This document shows positions 13,974-26,153 of a stretch of DNA of 64,000 bases, one piece after another; within the stretch, counting starts at the first letter, position 1; each line of letters starts with the position of its first letter. Position numbers and translations under genes: made by a program. Below the pieces are notes generated by a model. The model was not told the origin of the DNA. It saw nothing but the letters and a program-made list of their open reading frames with translations, and did no database searches. Source of the stretch: Cranoglanis bouderius (lineage: Eukaryota > Chordata > Actinopteri > Siluriformes > Cranoglanididae); NCBI GenBank assembly GCA_023630585.1, contig CM042535.1, positions 37,270,801 through 37,334,800 of the forward strand. Direction: 5' to 3'.

Positions 13974-15980
13974 TTGATTCACTCAGCATACAGCGATTCT
14001 GTTTGATTCACTCAGCACACAGCGATTCTGTTTGATTCACTCAGCACACAGCGATTCTGTTTGATTCACTCAGCATACAGTGATTCTGTTTGATTCACTC
14101 AGCATACAGTGATTCAGTTTGATTCACTAAGCATACACTGATTCTGTTTGATTCACTCAGCATACACTGATTCTGTTTGATTCACTCAGCATACAGTGAT
14201 TCTGTTTGATTCACTCAGCATACAGTGATTCTGTTTGATTCACTCAGCATACAGTGATTCTGTTTGATTCACTCAGCATACAGTGATTCAGTTTGATTCA
14301 CTAAGCATACAGTGATTCAGTTTGATTCACTCAGCATACAGTGATTCTGTTTGATTCACTCAGCATACAGTGATTCTGTTTGATTCACTCAGCATATAGT
14401 GATTCTGTTTGATTCACTAGCATACAGTGATTCTGTTTGATTCACTCAGCATACAGTGATTCTGTTTGATTCAGTCAGTATATAGTGATTCTGTTTGATT
14501 CACTAGAATACAGTGATTCTGTTTGATTCACTCAGCATACAGTGATTCTGTTTGATTCACTCAGCATACAGTGATTCTGTTTGATTCACTCAGTATATAG
14601 TGATTCTGTTTGATTCACTAGCATACAGTGATTCTATTTGATTCACTCAGCATACAGTGATTCTGTTTGATTCACTAGCATACAGTGATTCTGTTTGATT
14701 CACTAGCATACAGTGATTCTGTTTGATTCACTAGCATACAGTGATTCTGTTTGATTCACTCAGCATACAGTGATTCTATTTGATTCACTCAGCATACAGT
14801 GATTCTGTTTGATTCACTCAGCATACAGTGATTCTGTTTGATTCACTAGCATACAGAGATTCTGTTTGATTCACTAGCATACAGAGATTCTATTTGATTC
14901 ACTCAGCATACAGTGATTCTGTTTGATTCACTAGCATACAGTGATTCTGTTTGATTCATTCAGCATACAGTGATTCTGTTTGATTCACTCAGCATACAGT
15001 GATTCTGTTTGATTCAGTCAGTATATAGTGATTCTGTTTGATTCACTAGAATACAGTGATTCTATTTGATTCACTCAGCATACACTGATTCTGTTTGATT
15101 CACTCAGCATATACTGATTCTGTTTGATTCACTAGCATACAGTGATTCTATTTAATTCACTCAGCATACAGTGATTCTGTTTGATTCACTAAGCATACAG
15201 TGATTCTGTTTGAGTCAATAGCATACAGTGATTCATTTTGATTCAATAAGTATATGTTGATTTGTTTCGATTCACTAAGTATACACTGGTTCTGTTTAAT
15301 TTGCTCAGCATACACTGATTCTGTTTGATTCACTAAGCATACATTGATTCATTTTGATTCGGTAGGGATACAGTGATTTGTTTTGATTCCCTAAGCATAA
15401 ACAACTCTATTTGATTAACTCAGGATAGAGTGATTCGTTTTGACTCACTAAGTATGCAGTGTTGTTGTTTTTCTTTTTTTTTTTTTTCCAATTTATTAAG
15501 CATATAATGATTCATTTTGAGTAACTAAGCATACACTGATTCTTAGTGACCCAGTAAGCATACGGTGAATCGTTTTGATTCACCAAGCGTACACTGATTC
15601 TGTTTGATTCATTGATCATACACTGGTTTGATTTGAATTCACTAAGCATACAGTGATTCTTTTTGATCCATTAAGCATACATTAATACATTAATAAGGAT
15701 TTTTTTTTTTGCATATGCTGATTTGCATAGATTCACTAAGAATAAAATCATTTGCATTAAACCAGCAATCATACACTGATTCAGATAGTATACTCATTTA
15801 CATTGCTTTACTGTTAAGATAAGCACATGGGGTGTACAGAATATCACATTTCACTAAGCATACATAGCTTGTAATGATTCATTAGGCATACCTTAATACA
15901 TAGATTATACATTGAATCACCTTGTTTCACTAAGCATACTTTAATTCATTGATCCATACTGATTCAGTTACAGAATATAT
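13974..15980. repeat. 29-bp minisatellite upstream of tlr3, over 40 copies
   Basis: The unit is gattcactcagcatacagtg plus attctgttt (29 bp; 27-bp variants read ctagcat). It is highly regular from 13974 to about 15220, then increasingly degenerate to about 15980. A directional homogeneity gradient is visible. Confidence 0.95.
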
Positions 15981-16297
15981 TAATCCACATTGACTCATTA
16001 AGAATGTTTTGATTCACATTAAACCAGAAATCATGTACAGGAGTGTCACTATGCTCTGGCCATCTACACCGGTATTACCTGTCGTACAGGTACAGCACAA
16101 TAGTACCTTCATTCCTGTCACTCAAACTACCGTACATACTGTACACTCACACTGTTACAACAGTTTAACTGTTATAACAGTTGTGTTGTATTTAGTGTTG
16201 CATTTATCGTATTGTTCTCATTGTACTCATTGCTCAGTGACTATTTTACAGAATTTGTCAAGAACAGAAATTATTATTTAACAGAAATTGTTAATAA

Positions 16298-16311
16298 ACA
16301 GCAGAGGGCGC
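16298..16311 (+). promoter_or_regulatory. CTCF-like motif
   Basis: ACAGCAGAGGGCGC fits 13 of 14 positions of CCASYAGRKGGCRS. It lies in the divergent tlr3/sorbs2 intergenic region, same orientation as the 6374 site. Confidence 0.4.
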
Positions 16312-16592
16312 TGTAGGCCTCCCAATGACTGTCTCTAAGGAATTATGGTAGATGTGCTATCCCTGATTCTAAACCCTGTCCACTGTAGAGTGCATTGTGT
16401 TGGGAGTGTGCCATTTTGCCTTAAAGCATAGAGCAGAATATCTGGCATCCTTTAAATCCCACAATGCACCACAGACCTAACCTGCAGTTTGGGACTCGAC
16501 TGCATCTGTGTGCTCATGGGAGCAGGGACTAGGGAGTAGGGTACAATGTCAGACGTAGTGTGCAAAGGGGCACAATTAAGTCAGAAAAGTTC

Positions 16593-16650
<58 letters not shown>

Positions 16651-16743
16651 TTCCAAGTCTTGTGTGCCATCACCTAGCAACAGCAGCAGGAAGTGAGAGT
16701 GGAATGGCACATGGGGTTCAATGAGTCATCTTCAAACATCTCG

Positions 16744-16795
<52 letters not shown>

Positions 16796-16956
16796 TTAGA
16801 AAGTTTCTAAATTAATTGTTACATCCAATGTCTCTGCTCTTTATTCTCTCTCTCTCTCTTTGCCCTTTTTTAATGGTTATAAACACACACACACACACAC
16901 ACACACACAGGCCTGGACTTTGGAGTGTTTTCCAGTAGCAATGGTATTAAAACTTG

Positions 16957-17017
<61 letters not shown>

Positions 17018-17124
17018 GGAGTAAACACAGGGGTATATTTAGATTGATAGACTAACCAAGTTCCAGCACAGCAGCAGGATAAAATCATTATGGTGTGTTC
17101 ATGTACAGTGTGCTCACACACACA

Positions 17125-17161
<37 letters not shown>

Positions 17162-17194
17162 CAGATTTTAATGCCTTTGCTACTGGAAAACCCA

Positions 17195-17225
<31 letters not shown>

Positions 17226-17346
17226 GTGTATGTGTTTGAGGTTGTATTTGATCTCTAATCTGCAGTAGAACGTCATCCCTCGCCTACACTGATATAACTG
17301 TGTGTGGAGGTCATACCATATGTGTGTGTGTGTGTGTGTGTGTGTG
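16593..17346. repeat. Cluster of alternating (CA)n and (TG)n tracts
   Basis: Tracts: CA 16593-16650, TG 16744-16794, CA 16883-16909, TG 16961-17016, CA 17115-17158, TG 17193-17228 and TG 17320-17346. The unique sequence beside the 16961 and 17115 tracts is itself an inverted duplication (16926-16965 versus 17155-17192). Confidence 0.95.
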
Positions 17347-17599
17347 CTCATTGTTCCAACTGTTCCTTTTAATTCACAAATTAAGCACTAGATATATTGC
17401 TATTCTCAATGGAGAGCCCTTCCTTTTCAGTACTGCTGTTAGTTCACAGCGTACAAAAGGAGTGGCCCGTTATTGAGCAGCCACTTCGTCCAATCTAATT
17501 AAACACGAGTCATTAATCAGTGGGTTAAAATGTCTTTCGGACGACTTCCAGGAATTGAGTGGACAAGCGTGTTCAATATGAACTACAGAATATGTGTGT

Positions 17600-17600
17600 C

Positions 17601-17632
<32 letters not shown>
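17600..17632. repeat. (TG)n microsatellite
   Basis: About 14 TG units followed by a GA-rich stretch. Confidence 0.93.
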
Positions 17633-17638
<6 letters not shown>

Positions 17639-17724
17639 GGAGAGAGAAAGACACAACAATACATTTTGCCCCAGTTGCTTGCTGACACACGCTGTGAAGC
17701 ATCGATACTTAGCTTAGCACAGCA

Positions 17725-18600
17725 TGAAATAACAGCCACACACCAAACGCAGCAGCATCAACGTAATACCAAATACGGCAGGATCAACCAAGTACAGCGT
17801 AATCTAGCCAATACCAAACACAGGAGGATGAACCCAACACCAAGCATGCCAGGATGAACCCAATAACAAACAAACAGTAGGATCGGCCAAATACCAAACA
17901 CTGCGATCAACTCAAAAGCAAGCACAAGAGGATGAACCCAATACCAAACACAGTAGCATCAACCCAACGCCAAACATGACAGGATGAACCAATAATCAAC
18001 CCAATCCGACAAGAAGTACAGCACAATCACCCCTAAACCGAACACGCCAGGATGACCCCAATACCAAACACATTAGGATCAACCAAACACCAAATACGGC
18101 ATGATCAACTCAAGACAAAACACAAGAGGACAAACCCAATATCAAACACAGGAGCATCAACCAAACAAAAACGATCGACTCGACACCACTCAACACAGGA
18201 GGATGAACACATACCAAATATGGCAGGAAGCACCTAACACCAAACACGTTAGGATCAAGCCAGTACCAAGCCAGACAGGATGAACCTAAGGCCAATAGTC
18301 AATTATCAAACCAGCAACAAGTACGGCACAATCACCCTACAACTAAACATGCCAGGATGAACCCAATACCAAACACAGTAGGATCAAACCAACGGCAAAC
18401 AGCATGAATCCGAGGCCAGTAGTCAACTATCAACCCAACACCTCACATGGCAGGATCAACACAGCATGTAACGTCCTTTTATCAACAATACGTCGCCAAT
18501 CGCAGTATACACACACACGTACACAGATTGACCCAACACCAAAGTCAGAAATGTGAACCTAATATCAAACACAGCAGAATCAACCCAACACTTTACATTA
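17725..18600. repeat. Degenerate array around aggatcaacccaataccaaacaca
   Basis: Words such as caggatgaacc, caataccaaacac and gtaggatcaacc recur every 25-30 bp with substitutions and small indels over about 870 bp. The C- and A-rich strand composition is uniform. ORFs here are repeat-driven. Confidence 0.8.
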
Positions 18601-18684
18601 CCATGATAACTGCTGATGATCAACGTGATAAATGTTCGACAATTTACCGTATATCTGCTACAGACCGGCTGTTCTATTTGTATG

Positions 18685-18686
<2 letters not shown>

Positions 18687-18726
<40 letters not shown>
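18687..18726. repeat. (CA)n microsatellite
   Basis: About 20 uninterrupted CA units just past the 17.7-18.6 kb array. Confidence 0.95.
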
Positions 18727-18729
<3 letters not shown>

Positions 18730-20190
18730 TCCCAGGAAGGTTACGACTGAGGCGAGTAATTAAGTAATGGCTCTTTGTAATCGATCTGTGTAGTCCTTGA
18801 GCAGGTGTTCATTGTTCCCCTCTGGTCTCTTCCTCTCTTTCCGTGGCATTCAGCCAGGTGTCAGAACTAATACACAAGAAGTGGCAATAAAGCTACATAT
18901 TACATTATTGAACTGCGCTAGTGATTACGCAGTGCTATGGATCACCGTGAATCCATACGGAAAGGGCTTATACGTCTGCCAAGCATGAAATCCGGGGAAA
19001 TCTGCAAGCACTTCCTCTCCATCTCGCTTCGCCTTCTATGGTTGCAGCCGTGCAAATTTCAAAAGGAAGCGACGTCTCGGGCTCGAGCACACGTGACCCT
19101 CGGACACATGCCCAGAAATAGGAAAAAAAAAAAAAAAAACCCAGAAGGAGTGATGAAAAGAATGCGGAGCATTAATACAGGGATGCCTTCCCACACATTC
19201 CAGTCACAAAAGGAGCTCTTTCGGGCAGGCTAGGTCCCGGGCGTTTATGTAACTTCCACCAAGTTCAGCTTCATCGTTGAGCAACTGTGGGTCAAAAGTC
19301 GACCTTTGGCGCCCGATGAAGAGGCAGGAGGACAAGATTTACTGCAATGAGGGTTAAAAGGAAGAAATAAAAATAGTTCAGGACGTATCCCAGATGCTGG
19401 CTTGTGATAGACGAGTTCTAATCTTAGTGATTAGCGAGACACGTATGACTGCTAGTATAGTACGGCTCTTTATTTTATCATACAAACGTTCATACAGTGT
19501 TAAAACTACCGGAATACCATAACACAAAAGCTTGGCCAGTCGTGAATGCTAGCTGAGTCCGAAAGCATAAATAGACCTAATGACATACACGTTGACCTTT
19601 AACCCACAGGTCATTTTGTGTTAACCTATAGGTCACGTCGGATAAAAATAAACAGCCTTTGGTTGAACGTGTTAAGCCCTGATGCCACAGATTCGGTTCC
19701 AGGGGCTAAAATCATCCACATAGTTGCCACGACGTTAACACGGAGGTCATGTGATAAATCACACGGCCATGTAACTGTCTCCGAAAGTCAGCTAGCTAAT
19801 GACAGCGTAAACTCTTGTCATAATATAGCTTACTGGCTAGCGTAAGAATGAGGGCTCGTTAGCTAGGCATAAAGAGCTGAACGCATGTGCTAGCATGCTA
19901 GTTAGTAACTACTATCACTATAACGACAAGATAAGATAACCCAGGTGAGACACCCTCGGGAGAAGGACGTCGTTATAGGATAACGTTATAGGATGTGGGG
20001 AAGCTAGCTGTCATGTTTCGTGTAAATTCAGACATCTACGGAGCCGCCATCTTGGTGAGGATGACTTTGCAGTTTGTTCCCATTGAGTTGGACAGGATTA
20101 CAGCTTTCAGGAAGATTTTTGAGAAAATGGCGGCACACCGGGCAGCCCCTTGATGTATGAATCGTTGAGATACCTCAAGAGTACACACAA
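18727..20190. other. Intergenic, no feature recognised
   Basis: 1.46 kb of unique-looking sequence with one A18 homopolymer near 19122-19139 and no convincing ORF or element. Confidence 0.5.
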
Positions 20191-20196
20191 GGTGTA

Positions 20197-20203
20197 TGTG
20201 TAT

Positions 20204-20240
<37 letters not shown>

Positions 20241-20328
20241 TGATGCAGATCGCTAACTGCTATTGTTATGAGGCTGTTATTGCGCTGAGGTGAATTTGGC
20301 ATGTGTTGTTTGCAGAATAATGAAAATC

Positions 20329-20414
<86 letters not shown>

Positions 20415-20537
20415 CTTTTTCTCTCTCTCTCTGTGGGTGTAAGTGCTGTGCTGATGCACCACCATGTTAACGTATGTTAGCAAGGAATGTGTTGTGGCAT
20501 GACACCTCTGCTGTGTGTGTGTGTGTGTGTGTGTGTG
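20197..20537. repeat. (TG)n, (CA)n(CT)n and (TG)n cluster
   Basis: TG 20197-20237; compound CA then CT 20332-20432; TG 20512-20537. Listed ORFs here encode only His/Thr, Cys/Val or Arg/Glu repeats. Confidence 0.95.
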
Positions 20538-20674
20538 AGCTCTAAACATAGCCATAGCCACAAATGAGCTCATTACATCACTCTAGTCCTTTGAATGTCT
20601 TTTGATATATCAATAATATAACCATTCTAACCGTTTCCTTGTAAGAAACAGGAAGTAACGTGACAAGTCATATA

Positions 20675-22234
20675 CAGTATCTCACAAAAGTGAGTACACC
20701 CCTCACATTTTTGTAAATATTTTATTATATCTTTTCATGGGACAACACTGACGAAATGACACTTTGCTACAATGTAAAGTAGTGAGTGTACAGCTTGTAT
20801 AACAGTGTAAATTTGCTGTCCCCTCAAAATAACTCAACACACAGCCATTAATGTCTAAACCGCTGGCAACAAAAGTGAGTACACCCCTAAGTGAAAATGT
20901 CCAAATTGGGCCCAATGAACCATTTTCCCTCCCCGGTGTCATGTGACTTGTTAGTGTTACAAGTTCTCAAGTGTGAATGGGGAGCAGGTGTGTTAAGTTT
21001 GGTGTTATCACTCTCACACTCTCTCATACTGGTCACTGGAAGTTCAACATGGCACCTCATGGCAAAGAACTCTCTGAGGATCTGAAAAAAAGAATTGTTG
21101 CTCTACATAAAGATGGCCTAGGCTATAAGAAGATTGCCAACACCCTGAAACTGAGCTGCAGAACGGTGGCCAAGACCATACAGCGGTTTAACAGGACAGG
21201 TTCCACTCAGAACAGGCCTCGCCATGGTCGACCAAAGAAGTTGAGTGCACGTGCTCAGCATCATATCCAGAGGTTGGCTTTGCAGAATAGACATATGAGT
21301 GCTGCCAGCATTGCTGCAGAGGTTGAAGGGGTGGGGGGTCAGCCTGTCAGTGCTCAGACCATACGCCGCACACTGCATCAAATTGGTCTGCATGGCTGTC
21401 GTCCCAGAAGGAAGCCTCTTCTAAAGATGATGCACAAGAAAGCCTGCAAACAGTTTGCTGAAGACTAGCAGACTAAGGACATGGATTACTGGAACCATGT
21501 CCTGTGGTCTGATGAGACCAAGATAAACTTATTTGGTTCAGATGGTGTCAAGCATGGTGGTGGGAGTGTCATGGTCTGGGGCTGCATGAGTGCTGTCGGC
21601 ACTGGGGAGCTAATGCCAACATGTACTGTGACATACTGAAGCAGAGCATGATCCTCTCCCTTCGGAAACTGGGCCGCAGGGCAGTATTCCAACATGATAA
21701 CGACCCCAAACACACCTCCAAGACGACCACTGCCTTGCTAAAGAAGCTGAGGGTAAAGGTGATGGACTGGCCAAGCATGTCTCCAGACCTAAACCCTATT
21801 GAGCATCTGTGGGGCATCCTCGAATGGAAGGTGGAGGAGCGCAAGGTCTCTAACATCCACCAGCTCTGTGATGTCATCATGGGGGAGTGGAAGAGGACTC
21901 CAGTGGCAACCTGTGAAGCTCTGGTGAACTCCATGCCCAACAGGGTTAAGGCAGTGCTGGAAAATAATGGTGGCCACACAAAATATTGACACTTTGGGCC
22001 CAATTTGGACATTTTCACTTAGGGGTGTACTCACTTTTGTTGCCAGCGGTTTAGACATTAATGGCTGTGTGTTGAGTTATTTTGAGGGGACAGCAGATTT
22101 ACACTGTTATACAAGCTGTACACTCACTACTTTACATTGTAGCAAAGTGTCATTTCTTCAGTGTTGCCCCATGAAAAGATATAATAAAATATTTACAAAA
22201 ATGTGAGGGGTGTACTCACTTTTGTGAGATACTG
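20675..22234 (+). mobile_element. Tc1/mariner transposon, decayed, with long TIRs
   Basis: About 1560 bp flanked by TA. The terminal inverted repeats (about 20675-20915 and 21993-22234) begin cagtatctcacaaaagtgag and are nearly identical over about 240 bp. It carries a plus-strand transposase pseudogene. The family differs from that of the 2054-3561 element. Confidence 0.95.
21050..21988 (+). pseudogene. Tc1-family transposase pseudogene
   Basis: Starts MAPHGKELSEDLKKRIVALH at 21050 with a paired HTH and a GRPKK motif. The frame is broken by TAG at 21466, then continues (DYWNHVLWSDETK, first catalytic Asp). Two internal deletions follow, one after GSDGV and one after GTGEL, the second with a frame change. 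It resumes with AVFQHDNDPKHTSKTTTALL and MSPDLNPIEHLWG (second Asp and Glu) to GGHTKY. At least three lesions; not functional as it stands. Confidence 0.93.
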
Positions 22235-22913
22235 TAAATAAGCATGGACGCCTCCATGTTTGTCTTTTGTTATCAACAAGCTAGTCAGCTAGCTGTGATT
22301 AGGGATGTAATCGCGAGTGAAATGCATGCCAAGATGGCCGCCGAGTGGACATACTTTACTAGAAGGACATTCCTGACAGTCCAAAATCGGGTTTTAACAC
22401 CCCACATAATATATCTCCCCCTGAAACTGAAAAAAAAAAAAATCTAATCCAAATCTGTTTTGGTAAAGCTGATTAACAAAGCTAGCTAAATAACTAAAGC
22501 TAGCTAACAAGCTACAAAAGGTAGTCTTTTGTAGAAAAGAAGTGTCTCCCTAAAATTCAACTGTAATTACACTTAGCATCAACTGCTAACCAGACATGCT
22601 GCAAAATGAAACATGTTTATATAATATTATCATGTAATATAATAACCATATGAATCATTTAAAAAATAAAAAATAATAATAATAATCAAAAAAGCTTGGA
22701 CGTGGTTGTGTCATGACCTTGTGCCAAATGCCTTGTCTGGAATGCTAGGTGGCTAACGCTAGCCAGACACTGATTAGCTTGGGGCTTTTTATTTTTTTTT
22801 ATTGGTGCTCATGTGGAACTTTCTAGATGTGATGAGTGTGTGGACAGGAGCTGCCGATAAGGGGGTTATTTTTTCCCAGCCTATGTCACTCTCTATGTCA
22901 CCTATACACCACT

Positions 22914-22950
<37 letters not shown>

Positions 22951-23075
22951 TGAGAGAACAGAAGACAGATGGAGCTTAAGAGCTCTATTAAGGACACTGT
23001 ACAGTATTTTTAGGGGTTGTGTGTGAGAAAATTAGAGACCTGTGCATGACTTCACCACTGGCTGGTGTGAAAAAG

Positions 23076-23116
<41 letters not shown>

Positions 23117-24404
23117 CTCTAAAGAGTCCCAAAGCTCCATATGCTATTACGCTACACTAGCTTTTTTTTTTTTTTGCTATATTATATTGTTATTTTGATG
23201 TGGAGTCGAGTATTTTCCCCAGGGTTGTTAAGCTATCCGTCTAGGTAACGTCTAGCTACTACAGCACTTGCACCTTCTTTTCGTTATTCTTGTTTCAACT
23301 TACTTAATACCTTAATACCTAAAGAAATACTATGATTTACCCAAACTAGCTAGCATCACAATCTGCGTTCGGAGAAATTTCACTCGGAGAGACTTCCGCA
23401 TGTAGACGTCGGAGCATGTTATACGAAAAATAAAACGCAAAATAATAGGATTGCGCTGGATCAAGTGCTATTTTATAAGCTGCTGATTAAGGAGTGTGGA
23501 AGCCGTTTTGTTAACTGAAACTAAATTTAACTGCAGTGACTAATGCGCTAATCACCACAGCACAACTCGGATGTGTTTCAGTGCTTGCCATTTTCTCATT
23601 CATAAATAATTACATACGTATCTTTCTCTTGTATTTTGTTACATATATCATATTATATCCGACAGCAGATTAAAACTAGCGTTGTTTTTCCTAACGACAG
23701 CTCCTTGAAAGTTAGCTAGCGTTAGCGAGTTGTTGTTGTTTTTTTACGTTTAAAAACTCCGGTATGATGTCTGCTCATTATGTGTGATGATGTGTAAGCG
23801 GGTGTTCACGTGGGCGATTTCAGCTAACGGAAGCGTATCGGTGACATCACGACCGACCGGCTCGACAGGCTCGTTGGTGCTATTTTAGCGTCCGTCCGTC
23901 TTTGGTCTTCTCGGAGGTCAGAGCTCGCCTCCTCCTCTTCAACCTGCTCCTTCAGCTATCAGAGCTCCGCATACCAGACGTCCGGCCTCACACGTGGTTG
24001 TGTTCCAGCGGAAAGGTCAGCAAGCAGCGCTCGGGTTTATATTTGGCCGCCTTTGATCTCACGCTTGAATGCTAATTTGGTCGGGCTGATTTGCGATGAC
24101 GTGCGATCCCATGCGTGATAGCGTTTAACGTACTGTTCTAGTCACAATGGCCAAAAGATGTGCATATTGGCCATATTTCAGGCATTTGTATTGAACCATT
24201 TACTGTGTTACGAGGGTGAAGGAAGGTTCCCGGAGGGCCTCAGATATATTTTATGGATGGAAAGTTAGTGGATAAGTCTACTTATTCTCCCAAAAGTGAT
24301 TTATTTACGACGTCCAAATGCAAAAATTGGACACGAGTCGCCAATTCCACGTATTTCCCCCTACATCAATATAACTAACTGGAGACTTGGGAGGTGGAGG
24401 TCTT
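22235..24404. other. Intergenic, AT-rich then CpG-richer
   Basis: Contains TG runs at 22917-22949 and 23076-23112. The stretch 23800-24080 is CpG-richer with pyrimidine-rich segments and a potential donor (GGAAAG|gtcagc at about 24015); it might be an alternative sorbs2 first exon, but there is no proof in the sequence. Confidence 0.4.
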
Positions 24405-24705
24405 CACATCAAACATCCGAATGAGGGGAACGATCTCGGTGACTTTGACTGTAGCGTGTTCACAACAGTGTCTAGAGTTTACACAGAATGGTGCGGAAAA
24501 CAAAAAACACATCCAGCGAGCGGCAGTTCTGCCAGCGGAAACGGCCAGACTGGTTCAGGGAGGCTACGGTAACTCAGTAACCACTCTTTACAACCGTGGT
24601 GAGCAGAAAAGCATCTCAGAATGCACAATATGGATGGGCTACAACAGCATTACGCGTACACTTCTGTCAGCCAAGAACAGGAATCCGACACTACAGCTAT
24701 TTACA
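24405..24705 (+). mobile_element. Tc1-type transposase fragment
   Basis: tctagagtttacacagaatg, tcaccgtg-like and acaaccgtggtgagcagaaa, gcatctcagaatgcaca and atgggctacaacagca are diagnostic words of an abundant teleost Tc1-like family. The fragment has several internal deletions and no ends. The Thr/Gln-rich ORF across it is a decayed remnant. It lies about 1.2-1.5 kb upstream of the sorbs2 GC-rich promoter region. Confidence 0.7.
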
Positions 24706-25600
24706 TATACTCTACCTTATACTAAGTATTCATATTTATTCCAAATACTTACTGTTTTCACACCCAGTATTCCCGGGATAGACTCCAGATCCACAACAAC
24801 CTTGACAAGGATAAAGCAGTGAGTGAGTGAGTGAGTGAGTGAGTTGTTTTAGGACTTGTGCCCAGACTAACTGCCGTACAACCCCTACTAGAAAAATAAA
24901 CACGAAACGATTTAAGTTGGCCTATAAAGCACGGCTAAAACCACTAAAACATATTTTTAAATCTAATCTAATCATTTTAGCTAAATGACGTTAATTACAT
25001 CTTCAAACATATACAATATCCCAGTTTCCTATAATTGTTTCTCAGACATGTAAATTTATCGTCAGGTTAATGCATCATACCTGACTCAGGGACAAAGCGC
25101 TTAGCGTAGCAGAGCAGTGAGAGAGTTTTATGGAAGTTGTGTGTTTACCGGTGTGTGTTTCTGACATGCTTTATTGCGACAGATGGGAGATTCTGCTGCG
25201 GTTGCTAATGCACGGTTTGTGTAATGTGGGTCAGAGCGAGAGGGAAGCCTCTCCCATGTGTGGCCTCTGAATAACGTAAGAAAAACCGAGTGTATTTACT
25301 GGAGTATAAATGATCAGGATAATGACGCCCATCAAGACGACGCAAATGAATCCTAGTCTAACGTACAGTAAGTGGCCACGACATGCATCAGTGAATCAAA
25401 TCCTTTAATAATAATATCGCATCTTGTGATCAGTATCCGTTGATGGCTGTTGGAATCCTGCGCGAGACCGGTGCATTTATTAAATACCTACTTAGAGGTT
25501 AGACACAAAGCGCGAGCGAGCATACCATACCGTCTGTATGGTTTCAAACAAATAAATATATAAATAAATATATAAATAAATAAATTCCCTCATCCCTCCC
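24706..25600. other. Upstream flank of sorbs2, nothing recognised
   Basis: Unique-looking sequence with a (GTGA)n run at about 24820-24844. Confidence 0.5.
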
Positions 25601-26153
25601 CCGCTCAACTCCACTTCACACGAGCGAGCGCGCGCGCGTCGGCATCTCGTCTCGTCGAGCGCGTGCGCTCTCTCTCTCTCTCTCTCTCTCCCTCTGTTAT
25701 CCGCTAAAAGAGAGGCGTTTCCTCTCGCGCGCGACAACAAAAAAAAAAGAAAGAAAGAAAGAAAGAAAGGAAAAAGAAAAAAAAAAAGAAAAGAAAGAGG
25801 ACCGGGGTACCGCAAAGCCGACTCAGACAGTAGGCGCGAGCCGTCGCCGAAACGACAGGGAGCTTCACTCACGCGCGCGCTCACCTCTGCGACCGCATTT
25901 TTCGTTTCTTTTTTCTTTTTGTTCTTGAGCGCGAGAGCAGGTGCACCGAACAACGGACCCGGACTTTTTTCCCCCCTCCACTCTTTCATGGACTTTATAT
26001 TTATATATTGTATCTATATATCTCTTTTTCTCTCTCTCTCTCTCTTTCTCTTTTTATATATATGTGTATATAAGGCGAACGCGGAACCGGGTCTCGTGCA
26101 GCCGCCGTTATACTGGAGAGCTCGAGGCCACTCTGCGGCGTAAATTACCGGAG
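25601..26153 (+). promoter_or_regulatory. sorbs2: sorbs2 CpG-rich promoter and first non-coding exon (approximate)
   Basis: A CpG-dense block (cgcgcgcgtcgg, gagcgcgtgcgctc, gcgcgcgctcac) within AT-rich DNA. It contains CT/GA and A-rich tracts and ends in a strong donor CCGGAG|gtaagc at 26153/26154. The most likely reading is the sorbs2 promoter and 5' UTR exon 1, spliced to 34519. The exon start is not visible. Confidence 0.45.

Larger units (their letters stand above)
12579..25849. other. Divergent intergenic region tlr3 <-> sorbs2
   Basis: About 13 kb between the two head-to-head genes. It is filled with tandem arrays (13.78-15.98, 17.7-18.6 kb), dinucleotide clusters (16.6-17.35 kb and others), a decayed Tc1 element (20.67-22.23 kb) and a Tc1 fragment (24.4-24.7 kb). 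No protein-coding exon was recognised. GC/CpG-richer patches lie at 13.4-13.7 kb (possible tlr3 5' UTR/promoter) and 23.8-24.1 kb. Confidence 0.7.

Noticed and set aside
16870..17351. Cys-Val and His-Thr repeat ORFs here and at every TG/CA tract
   Set aside because: Translation of dinucleotide microsatellites; no protein evidence.
20703..20942. 79-aa ORF repeated almost identically at 21967-22206
   Set aside because: The two ORFs are the terminal inverted repeats of the Tc1 element, not genes.
25492..25989. Minus-strand 165-aa ORF with Arg/Glu and Phe/Leu runs
   Set aside because: Low-complexity GA, A-rich and CpG sequence of the sorbs2 promoter region; no conserved motif.
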